Counted from the stretch's first letter, positions 17,483 to 25,925 are shown. The stretch is 41,868 bases of DNA from Akkermansia muciniphila (GCA_945882065.1 CAMCWI010000006.1:1-41868); one strand, 5' to 3'. Numbers and translations are program-made. The notes: generated by a model from the sequence alone, not told the origin.

Positions 17483-18289
17483 ATGAAAAACTTAGTCCTA
17501 CAGAAATCGGTGAGATGGCTCGGCGCGGCGATGATTGCGCTTGTGGCTGGAGTGGTTTCGGATGTGACCGCTAGCGCAGCAACCAAAGTAGAGACGTGGC
17601 GATTTGAGTCCGACTCTTCACCAGCGACACCAGAATTGGTCGTCAACACAACGGGGTCGTGTCTCGCGACGGTGACACCTGGCGCATTTGCGAGCGGATG
17701 GGTAGCGAGTAGTCCAGTGTTCGGCTCGGCGAACGGCGTTTGGGATTTAGGTAGTTCAGGAACTGTCTCATGCAGTGGCTTGACGGTGTTGATAGGTGGG
17801 GTTGGAAGCCAACGCACCGTTACGGTCAAAGTCACACAGTATCGCGACGGCGGGATTTATGCCGAACCAACAGAAGTGGCAATCGCAGGCGCCTCGATTG
17901 TGAGTTCCAATATCACGCACGCTGCGTCGGGCGGATTTGGAGATTGGGTCACACAAGAGACGCGTTGGCAACTGCCGCCAAGCGCGACTGCCGACACTGT
18001 GCAGATCACGGGAGCTGAATATGGCTCGTTAGTGGATTCGGTTTCTCTGGAATCATCCTTGGCTGCCTTGCCTCCGCCTCAATTGGCGATTCGCCCCGTC
18101 GGGAACAACCAGGTGGAACTGACTTGGCCTGCGGGTTACAGCAGCATGATTCTAGAATCCAACGGCGACGCGAGCAATGCGCTGAATTGGTCACCAGTGG
18201 AGGCGACTGTCCAGACAAGTGGCGACGTTTCTTTCGTGACGCTGGATGCGACCAACGCCGCGCAATTCTACCGGCTGAAACAACCCTGA
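17483..18289 (+). CDS. Secreted protein: one copy of an unrecognised ~160-aa domain plus shared C-terminal module
   Basis: 268 aa from ATG 17483, chosen because it starts a signal peptide (MKNLVLQKSVRWLGAAMIAL, cleavage near 'TASA'); an in-frame upstream ATG at 17432 would overlap the previous gene. Residues about 36-192 form one copy of a domain that occurs three times in the next protein. Shared marks are 'W.F', 'G.F.SG', 'GVWDLG..GT', 'VTQYRDG.IYA' and a closing 'GSLVDSVSLES'. The C-terminal 75 residues (PPQLAIRPVGNNQVELTWPA ... FYRLKQP) match in pattern the end of the next protein. Function unknown; secretion is clear. The start context is ATTGATTATG without a Shine-Dalgarno. Confidence 0.82.
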   Translation: MKNLVLQKSVRWLGAAMIALVAGVVSDVTASAATKVETWRFESDSSPATPELVVNTTGSCLATVTPGAFASGWVASSPVFGSANGVWDLGSSGTVSCSGLTVLIGGVGSQRTVTVKVTQYRDGGIYAEPTEVAIAGASIVSSNITHAASGGFGDWVTQETRWQLPPSATADTVQITGAEYGSLVDSVSLESSLAALPPPQLAIRPVGNNQVELTWPAGYSSMILESNGDASNALNWSPVEATVQTSGDVSFVTLDATNAAQFYRLKQP

Positions 18290-18386
18290 GTTTTATGAGT
18301 CTTCGAGCCGCGCGCGGTAATTGCAGGCAGCAATCTTCACGGATGGCTGGCGCGGCAAACAGTTTTAAGAAGGGGGAAATTTGATT

Positions 18387-21300
18387 ATGCAGAAGCCAAT
18401 TTGGAATCTTAGATCGGTCGTGCTGGCGGTCATCGTGAGTTTGTCTGCCAGCGCGCAGGCTGATGACTCATCGCCTCCGTGCTGGCGGGGCGGTTCAAAC
18501 ACCACGTATCAGAGTTGGGTGTTCACAGCTTCGAACAACCCCGCAGTCCCGGAAGTCTTGACGAACCCGAATGGGCCATGCTCTGCGACGTTCACCATTG
18601 GCGCGTTCGGCAAGGGCTGGCTCGCGACCTCATTCGGCGGCAAAACTGGCCTCTGGGAACTAGGTCGTGCGGGTGCGGTCTCAGTGGCTGTTCCAAATTT
18701 CGGTGCTGTCGCCACTGCGGCGAAGTATGTGCAAGTGCAGGTGACTTACTTTGAAGACGCATTCGCGTATCTTCCACCTACTGTCACCATTGCCGGAGCA
18801 ACGCTTGTCAGTTCCCAAACAATCAACAACCTCAGTGCGCCCCCTGGTCTTTGGAGAACTCAAACAACGCTCTGGCAGATTTTCCCTTCGCCTGCTTCGG
18901 AAGCCATCACCATCGCTGGCGATCTTGTGAAAGGACTGTTGATTGATCAAATCATAGTGGACACACGCGTTGCAATGGGTGGTGATGGCGATGTGGTTGG
19001 ATTTCGTCCCTGCTGGCGCGGGCTAGCTGACACGACATTTCAACACTGGTCGTTTGGCATGTCGAACAATCCCGCGAGTCTTCCGGCAGAAATCGTGACC
19101 AATGCCTTCGGTGCGCCGAGCGCGGGGCTTGTTCTAGGGCCGTTCAGCAGCGGCTACATTGCAGAAGTGAGTTCATTCTTCGGTTGTCGCCAAGGTATTT
19201 GGGATTTGGGTCGGGTGGGCACGATGACTCTGAACGTTCCCAATGCGCCGGGATTGACGCCGGGTTCTTATAAATATGTTCAAGTGGAAGTGACGCAGTT
19301 GCGCGATGGCATTTACGCACAGACTGCTGCGGTGAGTTTACCGGGTGGCACATTGGTGAACCAACAGGAGCAGGTCGTTGAGACCAACGGTTTCGGTGAA
19401 GTCTGGTTCGTTCACAAAACTCTCTGGCGCATGGGGCCACCGAGTCCTGCGATCGAATCCGTGATCGTCACAGGCGGAACCAACGGATCACTCATAGATC
19501 AAGTGGTCATAGATACATTGCGTATCAATCAGCCTTGTCCGTCGGACATCCTGGCCAGTGCCGATCCCGGGCAATGCAGCAAGAGCAACGTGACGTGGGC
19601 TGTGCCCGCGATTGATGGATGCGTCGTCACCAATGTCGTGTGTGTACCCGCTGTCGGATCAACGTTCCCAGTTGGAACGAATCCCGTCACATGCGTTACC
19701 TATGATCGGCATGGCGGCACAAGAACCTGCAACTTTACCGTTGTCATCACGGACAACGAAGCGCCGACCGTTGTTTGCCCTGCCAACATAGTTGTGGCGC
19801 GCGATCCGGCGCAATGCGGTGCGTTTGTCAATTTCACCCCGGTTGGCGCGGATAATTGTTCCGTGGCCTCGATTACCTCCACGCCAGCGAGCGGCTCGTT
19901 GTTCCCGCTAGGACTCACCACGGTCACATCAGTGGCGCACGATGCGTCCAGCAACAATTCCGCGCCCTGCAACTTCACCGTGCAAGTGATTGATTTCACG
20001 GGCGACACCGCGACGAATGTTCCGTGTTGGCGTGGTGCGCCGGCCAGCACATTTCAGCAATGGGCTTTCGGAAACTCAAACAATCCGGCGGCGATTTCGC
20101 CTGAGTTGATCACCAACTCCTTTGGCGCATCACAGGTGGGGATTGTTTTGGGGGCATTCAGCAGCGGTTACCTCGACCAATTTCCGTTCCTCGGTTGTCG
20201 CCAGGGAATCTGGGATTTGGGTCTGTCTGGAACGTTGACCGTCAACGTGCCCAACACGCCTGCCGCCCCCATTGGGTCGTATAAATATGTCCAGGTGGCC
20301 GTTACGCAGTATCGCGACAGTATTTACGCGCAGAACGCGGCGGTTTCAATCGCTGGTGGAACGCTGGTCAGCCAGCAACAACAAACCATAGAAACGACTT
20401 TATTCGGCGCGACATGGACTGTAGAAAAAACGGTCTGGCGATTGGGCCCGCCCTGTCCGGCGAGTGAGACCATCGTGATGACCGGCGGGACGAATGGCTC
20501 GTTGATTGATCAGGTGGTGGTGGACACGTTGTGCCTGAGTTTCCCCTGCCCGACCAATTTCCTCGCAAATGCCGATCCAGGCCAGTGCAGCAAGAGCAAC
20601 GTGACGTGGTCCGTGCCGGTGGTGGATGGATGCGTCGTCACCAATGTGACGTGTGTGCCAGCACTAGGATCAACTTTCCCCGTTGGAATAAATCCTGTGA
20701 CGTGCGTGACGTATGATCATTATGGCGGCACGACAACTTGCAACTTCACAGTCACCGTCAACGACACGCAGTTGCCAATCGCCGCATGTCAAAACATCTC
20801 GGTCAACCTTAATGGGCTCGGGCTAGCTACCATCACCGGAGCGGCGGTGGATAATGGCAGCACGGATAACTGTGGCATTGCCAGTCGCACCGTTTCGCCT
20901 AGCAGCTTCACCTGCGCGAACGTCGGACCGAACAACGTGACGCTGACCGTGACGGACATGAGTGGGAATGTTGCGACGTGTGGCGCGGTTGTGACTGTGG
21001 TGGACAACCAACTTCCTCAGTTCACCTGTCCGACAGCGATCACGAACGTGCCTGCCTTTGGAACATGCAGCACGAACATTGTGTTGCCTGACTTGACGGC
21101 GACCGATAACTGCGGCGTGGCGACCGTGACGAGCAACGCACCTGCGAGCTTCCCGGTGGGAACAACACTCGTGACGTGGATCGTGGTGGACGTGAACAAC
21201 AACACAAATTCCTGCACGCAACTCGTGACCATCGTGGATAACCAGTTGCCGCAGTTCGCCTGTCCGACAGCACTCACAAACAATGCTGACGCGGGTCTGT

Positions 21301-23315
21301 GCAGCGCAACATTAGCGTTGCCTGCGCTGTCTGCCACAGACAACTGCGGGGTGACCTCTGTGACGAGCAACGCGCCTGCGAGCTTCCCGCTGGGAACAAC
21401 ACCGGTGACATGGATCGTGGTGGATGTGAACGACAACACGAACAGTTGCGTTCAACTCGTGACGATCTTGGACAATCAACTTCCGCAGATTGTCTGCCCA
21501 GCTAACATTCTCACGAACTCGACAGTGGATTGCAGCCAGGTGGTCTTGTGGAGCGATCCGGTCGTCACGGACAATTGCGCGGTAACTAATCTCACTTGTG
21601 TTCCCGGGAGCGGAAGCACGTTCGCTGTGGGTGTCACCATTGTGAACTGCACAGTTTGGGATAACAGCGGGAACACCAACAGTTGCAGCTTCACCGTGAC
21701 GGTGAATGCGAGCGCCGATCTTTCCTTGTTGACGATGACGGCTTCACCCAACCCGGTTACGCTAGGAAGCAATGTGATTTACAGCGTCACGGTCAGCAAC
21801 GCGGGTCCTTGCACGGCGACGGGGGTCATCGTCTCCAACTTCCTCTCTGCTGGACAAGTCGCGCTGCTGACGACGAACTCCGCCAACGTCGGCATGGGAT
21901 GTCCGTTCCCTGGGCCTGTTGCATGGTGGCCAGCGGAAGGAAACGCGAATGATGCGGTGGGCGGAAATCACGGCACGCTTGCCGGAGGTGTGAATTATCT
22001 GGCTGGCACAGTGGGTCAGGCGTTCAATTTTGATGGAACAAACGACAGCGTGACAGTCCCCGATGCTCCCGCCTTGCGTCATCAAAGTCTCACGATTGAA
22101 GGATGGATCAAGGTTCAGGATGTGACGGGAGTTCATGTCATCATCGGCAAACGGTTGGGTGGCGCGACCATTGATTCGTATTCGATGTGGATCGGCTCAG
22201 GCGTTTTGTTCGCCAGCATTTCAGACACGAACGGTTCAGGTCAGTTCATGACTTATCCGGAGTTCCCGACGTCATCCCTCTTTGTTTCCGGTGATATCGT
22301 GGACTTGCAATCCTTCGCCTATGCGCTTCAGCCGGCAATCCCCGCTGATCAGGTGTCGCAGTTCATCAAGACCAATCTGCAACCCTCCACAGCATTGTTG
22401 TTGGCAGCCTACGGAGGAGGACCTGATCCAACGTTGGAATCCCGTTTGATCAATGATTTGAATGCGATCATCAGCAACGGTTCGATTTTTGAGACGAACC
22501 GGTTTGGAGCTGTCACGCTTTCCGCCGAATCACAATACATCCTTGGTCGCAACCCGACGGGATCAGACCTTGTTCGATTGAATCGTTTCCTGATTCGCGA
22601 TGCGTATCCGACATATTTTGTCGCGACCGTGTTCCCGCAACTGAACCAATGGTTCCATGTGGCCTATAGTTTTGACGATGCCACCAAGGTTCAGGCACTT
22701 TACGTGAACGGCAATCTTGTGAACGCCAGTGTCGTGAACAAGTCCATTGACTACGACACGCACCCTGTTTTGATCGGTGCTGATGACAACGGCGGATCAC
22801 CGGGCTTCTTCTATCAAGGCGAGGTTGATGAACTGTCGCTTTACAATCGTGCTTTGACCGGCTCTGAAATCCAGGCAGTTTATCTTGCCAACAGTGCTGG
22901 CAAATGTCCGGTCGCGGGAACGGTGTCGGCTGGCAACATCCCGAGCGGTGCGACGGCGCAAGTCACGTTTGTATCGGCATCCACCGGCTGCCTGCCTCTC
23001 ACAGCGAACGCAAACGTGTTCTCGCAGATCACCGACCCGACTTCCGGCAACAACGATGGATCGGCGAACACCACGGTTCAGGAGTTGCCGTCCAGCGAGT
23101 GGGTGCTGAATATCGAACGCGTCAGCGTTAACAACAATTTGTTGCGCATTATCTGGCCTATGACCTGTGACGTGTCATTCCTGGAATCCACCACCAATCT
23201 CGTCACCCCCATCTGGAGTCCAGTCTTGCTCCCGCCGCAAATGATCAACAGCCGGAACAACACAATCGTCCCGGCAAATGAGACTATGGAGTATTTCCGG
23301 TTAAACAATCCGTAG
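18387..23315 (+). CDS. Large secreted multidomain protein: three copies of the unrecognised domain, HYR repeats, DUF11-like and LamG domains
   Basis: 1642 aa from ATG 18387; TTG 18381 is an alternative. A GGGGG run 10 nt upstream may act as ribosome binding site. A signal peptide ends near 'ASAQA'. By residue: unrecognised domain copies at about 32-193, 209-377 and 547-714, each opening 'CWRG' and closing 'LIDQ(V/I)(V/I)(V/I)DT'; about seven HYR-like domains at 381-535 and 720-1108; the first half of a DUF11-like domain at 1110-1170 ('NPVTLGSNVIYSVTVSNAGP'); a LamG domain from 1172 ('VAWWPAEGNANDAVGG'), interrupted at about 1291-1418 by a probably helical insert and resuming at 'NQWFHVAYSFDDATKVQALY'; the second DUF11 half at 1507-1564; and a C-terminal module 'LLRIIWPMTCDVSFLESTTN ... 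YFRLNNP'. Probably an extracellular carbohydrate- or protein-binding scaffold; ligand unknown. Confidence 0.87.
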   Translation: MQKPIWNLRSVVLAVIVSLSASAQADDSSPPCWRGGSNTTYQSWVFTASNNPAVPEVLTNPNGPCSATFTIGAFGKGWLATSFGGKTGLWELGRAGAVSVAVPNFGAVATAAKYVQVQVTYFEDAFAYLPPTVTIAGATLVSSQTINNLSAPPGLWRTQTTLWQIFPSPASEAITIAGDLVKGLLIDQIIVDTRVAMGGDGDVVGFRPCWRGLADTTFQHWSFGMSNNPASLPAEIVTNAFGAPSAGLVLGPFSSGYIAEVSSFFGCRQGIWDLGRVGTMTLNVPNAPGLTPGSYKYVQVEVTQLRDGIYAQTAAVSLPGGTLVNQQEQVVETNGFGEVWFVHKTLWRMGPPSPAIESVIVTGGTNGSLIDQVVIDTLRINQPCPSDILASADPGQCSKSNVTWAVPAIDGCVVTNVVCVPAVGSTFPVGTNPVTCVTYDRHGGTRTCNFTVVITDNEAPTVVCPANIVVARDPAQCGAFVNFTPVGADNCSVASITSTPASGSLFPLGLTTVTSVAHDASSNNSAPCNFTVQVIDFTGDTATNVPCWRGAPASTFQQWAFGNSNNPAAISPELITNSFGASQVGIVLGAFSSGYLDQFPFLGCRQGIWDLGLSGTLTVNVPNTPAAPIGSYKYVQVAVTQYRDSIYAQNAAVSIAGGTLVSQQQQTIETTLFGATWTVEKTVWRLGPPCPASETIVMTGGTNGSLIDQVVVDTLCLSFPCPTNFLANADPGQCSKSNVTWSVPVVDGCVVTNVTCVPALGSTFPVGINPVTCVTYDHYGGTTTCNFTVTVNDTQLPIAACQNISVNLNGLGLATITGAAVDNGSTDNCGIASRTVSPSSFTCANVGPNNVTLTVTDMSGNVATCGAVVTVVDNQLPQFTCPTAITNVPAFGTCSTNIVLPDLTATDNCGVATVTSNAPASFPVGTTLVTWIVVDVNNNTNSCTQLVTIVDNQLPQFACPTALTNNADAGLCSATLALPALSATDNCGVTSVTSNAPASFPLGTTPVTWIVVDVNDNTNSCVQLVTILDNQLPQIVCPANILTNSTVDCSQVVLWSDPVVTDNCAVTNLTCVPGSGSTFAVGVTIVNCTVWDNSGNTNSCSFTVTVNASADLSLLTMTASPNPVTLGSNVIYSVTVSNAGPCTATGVIVSNFLSAGQVALLTTNSANVGMGCPFPGPVAWWPAEGNANDAVGGNHGTLAGGVNYLAGTVGQAFNFDGTNDSVTVPDAPALRHQSLTIEGWIKVQDVTGVHVIIGKRLGGATIDSYSMWIGSGVLFASISDTNGSGQFMTYPEFPTSSLFVSGDIVDLQSFAYALQPAIPADQVSQFIKTNLQPSTALLLAAYGGGPDPTLESRLINDLNAIISNGSIFETNRFGAVTLSAESQYILGRNPTGSDLVRLNRFLIRDAYPTYFVATVFPQLNQWFHVAYSFDDATKVQALYVNGNLVNASVVNKSIDYDTHPVLIGADDNGGSPGFFYQGEVDELSLYNRALTGSEIQAVYLANSAGKCPVAGTVSAGNIPSGATAQVTFVSASTGCLPLTANANVFSQITDPTSGNNDGSANTTVQELPSSEWVLNIERVSVNNNLLRIIWPMTCDVSFLESTTNLVTPIWSPVLLPPQMINSRNNTIVPANETMEYFRLNNP
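21001..21468 (+). repeat. Tandem 234-bp repeat (two units) encoding HYR-like domains
   Basis: Two adjacent units with a period of 234 bp (78 codons). Both carry 'CPTA(I/L)TN', 'ATDNCGV', 'TSNAPASFP.GTT' and 'VTWIVVDVN.NTNSC'. A more diverged third unit follows from about 21469. Confidence 0.7.
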
Positions 23316-23484
23316 AGCGCGGTTAAAGAAATTATACCAAGGTGCATCTATTTAATTCAGGGAAGATTGTTACGATAAAAAATCAGAAACCAGTATCAGA
23401 TTCAAGAAATACTATACAACAACTTGACCAGCGGCTTTTTGCAGTATTCCACAGGGGACGCTCTAGGCTCAGGGGAAAACTACT

Positions 23485-24324
23485 GTGACACATCCATCTC
23501 TTATTCGGCTTGGAATCAGTGCGCTCGCATTGCACTTGGGAACGTCTCTCGTGCAGGCCCAGATTTTTAATTTGTCTGACAACAATGCGACCGCAAGCAT
23601 TGATGTCGGAAGTTCGGCAGGAATGTTCAACTGGACTGTTCAAGGCCAGGATCAGCTCTTCCAACAATGGTTTTGGTATCGGGTCGGCAACAGCGGCCCA
23701 GAAGCACCGATCAATACCATCAGTCCCGCAGTGGCTGTCGCGAACACTGGCACCCGGGGACTCAGCGCCACGTATTCTCAAGCGCAGTTTTCCTTGAGAG
23801 TTGAATACTTGCTGACAGGCGGATTGCTTGGCGGAACAAAATCCACAATCGGCGAAACGATCACCATCAATAACTTGTCGTTATCCACACTCGACTTTCA
23901 TTTCTTTCAATACTCGGATTTTGATCTCGGTGGCAGTGCCGCTGGCGACAGCGTTATTATCGGTAAGAATCTGCTCACTGGACTCTACAACACAGCCAAC
24001 CAGATTCACCCGCTTGTTACTTTTCAAGAGAGTGTCCACACGCCCGGGGCCAACCATGCCGAAGTGGGTTTCTTTCCCAACACTCTCAACAAGTTGAACG
24101 ATTTGAACACGGATACCCTCAGTGATATCACTGGTTTGACGGGGCCGGGCGATGTCAACTGGGCGTTCCAATGGGATCTCAGCATTGCACCGGGAGCATC
24201 TGCGATCATCAGCAAGAGTAAGTATGTGGAACTCACAGCCATTCCAGAACCCACCTCGATGACATTCCTGCTATCCGCAGCAGCGTTCTACGCCATGCTC
24301 CGCTCGCGCCGGTCAGCCTCCTAA
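23485..24324 (+). CDS. PEP-CTERM sorting-domain protein
   Basis: 279 aa, starting at GTG 23485, nine bases after AGGGG (23471-23475). The signal peptide is MTHPSLIRLGISALALHLGT up to 'VQAQ'. The body is beta-rich and of unknown fold. The C-terminus is a textbook PEP-CTERM signal: 'IPEPTSMTFLLSAAAFYAML' followed by RSRRSAS. Such proteins are recognised by an exosortase and exported to the surface or matrix; no exosortase is present in this window. It lies 169 bp after the 1642-aa gene, so it may have its own promoter. Its place beside two other secreted-protein genes supports a matrix role. Confidence 0.88.
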   Translation: MTHPSLIRLGISALALHLGTSLVQAQIFNLSDNNATASIDVGSSAGMFNWTVQGQDQLFQQWFWYRVGNSGPEAPINTISPAVAVANTGTRGLSATYSQAQFSLRVEYLLTGGLLGGTKSTIGETITINNLSLSTLDFHFFQYSDFDLGGSAAGDSVIIGKNLLTGLYNTANQIHPLVTFQESVHTPGANHAEVGFFPNTLNKLNDLNTDTLSDITGLTGPGDVNWAFQWDLSIAPGASAIISKSKYVELTAIPEPTSMTFLLSAAAFYAMLRSRRSAS

Positions 24325-24695
24325 ATCAAATTTCTCAGGCGTTTCAAAACGCGCCCGATCCACGGCTTCTGTTGTTGGGAGACAGTGAGCAGGTAGCGGG
24401 CAGCAGGCAAATCATGGCGGCTGCCCCTCCAGCTCAAATTATTTTAGTCGCACACGGCAGCGTTAACAGATCGCAATTCGGCACGAACCTTCGAGCCAAC
24501 TCCTGAATCGAATGAGAGAACATCCCATCCTGTCTATTGCAGTCGGGTTGGTGGTGTTGCTGGCAATCCAACTGGTGCGGAAATTCGGTAGAAGGTTTTG
24601 ATCTAATGCCAATCGAAAATTCCAAGGGAAACCTCTGTAGCCTGATTTCTGAATTCAAAAAACCAGAGAGCGTGGTTCATTCATTGGCAAATAGG
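24325..24695. other. Gap after the PEP-CTERM gene
   Basis: Contains the candidate small-protein ORF at 24512-24601. A short GGCGTTT/AAACGC hairpin without a T-run lies near 24341-24352. Nothing else recognised. Confidence 0.4.
24512..24601 (+). CDS. Candidate 29-aa single-pass membrane peptide
   Basis: ATG to TGA, 29 codons. It encodes a short polar start (MREHP), a hydrophobic helix (ILSIAVGLVVLLAIQLV) and a basic tail (RKFGRRF). This layout is typical of bacterial small membrane proteins, with the positive tail inside. No Shine-Dalgarno is seen and its length alone could arise by chance. It may be a real small protein or a remnant. Confidence 0.33.
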   Translation: MREHPILSIAVGLVVLLAIQLVRKFGRRF

Positions 24696-24727
24696 AAAAC
24701 CCCGCGCGACCTTTCGGCGGCGAGGGG
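24696..24727 (-). terminator. Rho-independent terminator of the flagellin gene
   Basis: On the minus strand CCCCTCGCCGCC, a GAAA tetraloop and GGTCGCGCGGGG form an imperfect 12-bp stem (two mismatches) followed by TTTT. It starts about 37 bp after the flagellin stop codon. Confidence 0.7.
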
Positions 24728-24763
24728 CTTTTGAGGAGGGGAACGCGAAACCGGTTAAGACGA

Positions 24764-25570
24764 TTACTGCTGGAGCAGTCGGAGGACACTATTCGGCATG
24801 GCGTTGGCCTGTGCCAACATCGCAGTGCCGGATTGCACGAGGATGTTTGCTTTTGCGTACTCGGTGCTTTCTGCGGCCACGTCCACATCCATGATGCGGG
24901 AGTTGGCGGCGGTGAGATTTTCTGCGCTCACGCTCAATTGTTCGCCCGTGTAATTCAATCGCGTCTGATACGCACCGATGCTGGAGCGATCTACGGAGAG
25001 TTGGTTAATGGCGGCTTTGACATTGGCGAGTGCCGTCACTGCACCGGCAACCGTGCTTAAGTCGTCTGTCGCAAGCGTCGTGTAGCCGGCAGTTCCCAGA
25101 TCAACCCCAGCCATCGTGAACGTGTTGCCTTCGGAATCAATCGTCACGTCGAGCGCGGTGGCGGAGAACAAAGCCACGCCGTTGAATTCCTTGGTGGCGG
25201 CATTCGTGATGTAGGCCGAAAGCTGGCCATACTCGTTGTTGTAGAGTGCGCGGTCTGAGTCGGACTTGGTGACGTCTTGCGCAAGCAGCGTCAACTCACT
25301 CATGCGATCCAGCGCCTTGCCGATCTTCTTGAGGTAACCATCCTGCGTCTGCGTGAAGGAGATGGCATTGCTGACGTTTGTCTTCGCGGCGTTCGTGCGT
25401 TGAATCTGCGCGTTCAATCGCGATGCCACAGCGAGGCCGGCAGCATCATCTGATGGATTGATGATCTTCTGACCGGAGCTGAGACGTGCGAGCGACTTGC
25501 TCAACATTGCCGAACTCGTTTGCAGGTTGTTCGCTGACACCTGCGCTGTGATGTTTGTATTAATGACCAT
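24764..25570 (-). CDS. hag: Flagellin
   Basis: 268 aa. The N-terminal D0/D1 region (MVINTNITAQVSANNLQTSS, then 'LSSGQKIINPSDDAAGLAVA') and the C-terminal D1/D0 region ('RIMDVDVAAESTEYAKANIL', ending 'NSVLRLLQQ') are canonical. The central variable domain is short, as in small flagellins. It forms the extracellular filament. It is third in the order fliW-csrA-flagellin, 54 bp after csrA. A GAAAGG Shine-Dalgarno lies 8-9 bases before ATG 25570. The leader contains a possible CsrA site. No other flagellar genes are in the window. Confidence 0.95.
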   Translation of the reverse strand: MVINTNITAQVSANNLQTSSAMLSKSLARLSSGQKIINPSDDAAGLAVASRLNAQIQRTNAAKTNVSNAISFTQTQDGYLKKIGKALDRMSELTLLAQDVTKSDSDRALYNNEYGQLSAYITNAATKEFNGVALFSATALDVTIDSEGNTFTMAGVDLGTAGYTTLATDDLSTVAGAVTALANVKAAINQLSVDRSSIGAYQTRLNYTGEQLSVSAENLTAANSRIMDVDVAAESTEYAKANILVQSGTAMLAQANAMPNSVLRLLQQ

Positions 25571-25610
25571 GTTATTACCTTTCTTCTATTGGGGGTTTCG
25601 CGTTTGTTGA

Positions 25611-25620
25611 CTTCCGTCTC
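25611..25620 (-). promoter_or_regulatory. Possible CsrA-binding site in the flagellin leader
   Basis: On the minus strand the leader between csrA and the flagellin gene contains GAGACGGAAG, with a GGA core in an ACGGAAGT context about 44 nt upstream of the start codon. CsrA binds GGA motifs, and flagellin mRNA is its known target in Bacillus. Only one GGA is visible in the 54-bp leader. Confidence 0.4.
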
Positions 25621-25624
25621 TGGG

Positions 25625-25891
25625 TCAGGCCGTCGTTCCAGCGACGATCTGTCCTTTCAAATTTTTTTTGGTTTTTGATTCCGGCAACCGTGGCAATACC
25701 GGACGCCCTTGTGTGAGAGCCTCTTTGTTGTTGCGCTGAATCTCGTCATAAACTTCCTGACGATGAACTGGCACATCCGGCGGAGCCTCCACACCCAACT
25801 TCACCACATCGCCATCGACACGGACGATCTTCACGGTGATCCGCCCGTCAATGACGATGCTTTCGTTGGTTTTGCGAGAGAGTATTAACAT
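25625..25891 (-). CDS. csrA: Carbon storage regulator CsrA
   Basis: 88 aa from ATG 25891. The start is set by the canonical MLILSRKTNESIVIDGRITV. It continues 'IVRVDGDVVKLGVEAPPDVP' and 'VHRQEVYDEIQ', the full CsrA core. The C-terminal tail of about 25 residues (after 'NNKEALTQ') is longer than in many CsrA proteins and basic. CsrA is an RNA-binding dimer that represses translation, here presumably of flagellin. It lies 34 bp after fliW and 54 bp before the flagellin gene. Confidence 0.95.
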   Translation of the reverse strand: MLILSRKTNESIVIDGRITVKIVRVDGDVVKLGVEAPPDVPVHRQEVYDEIQRNNKEALTQGRPVLPRLPESKTKKNLKGQIVAGTTA

Positions 25892-25925
25892 ATCCGTCCG
25901 TGGATAAAATTTGTCCTGGTTACAA

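Noticed and set aside
12087-21468. CRISPR array as an explanation of the repeats
   Set aside because: The repeats are long, in frame and protein-coding; no short regular repeat-spacer pattern exists in the window.
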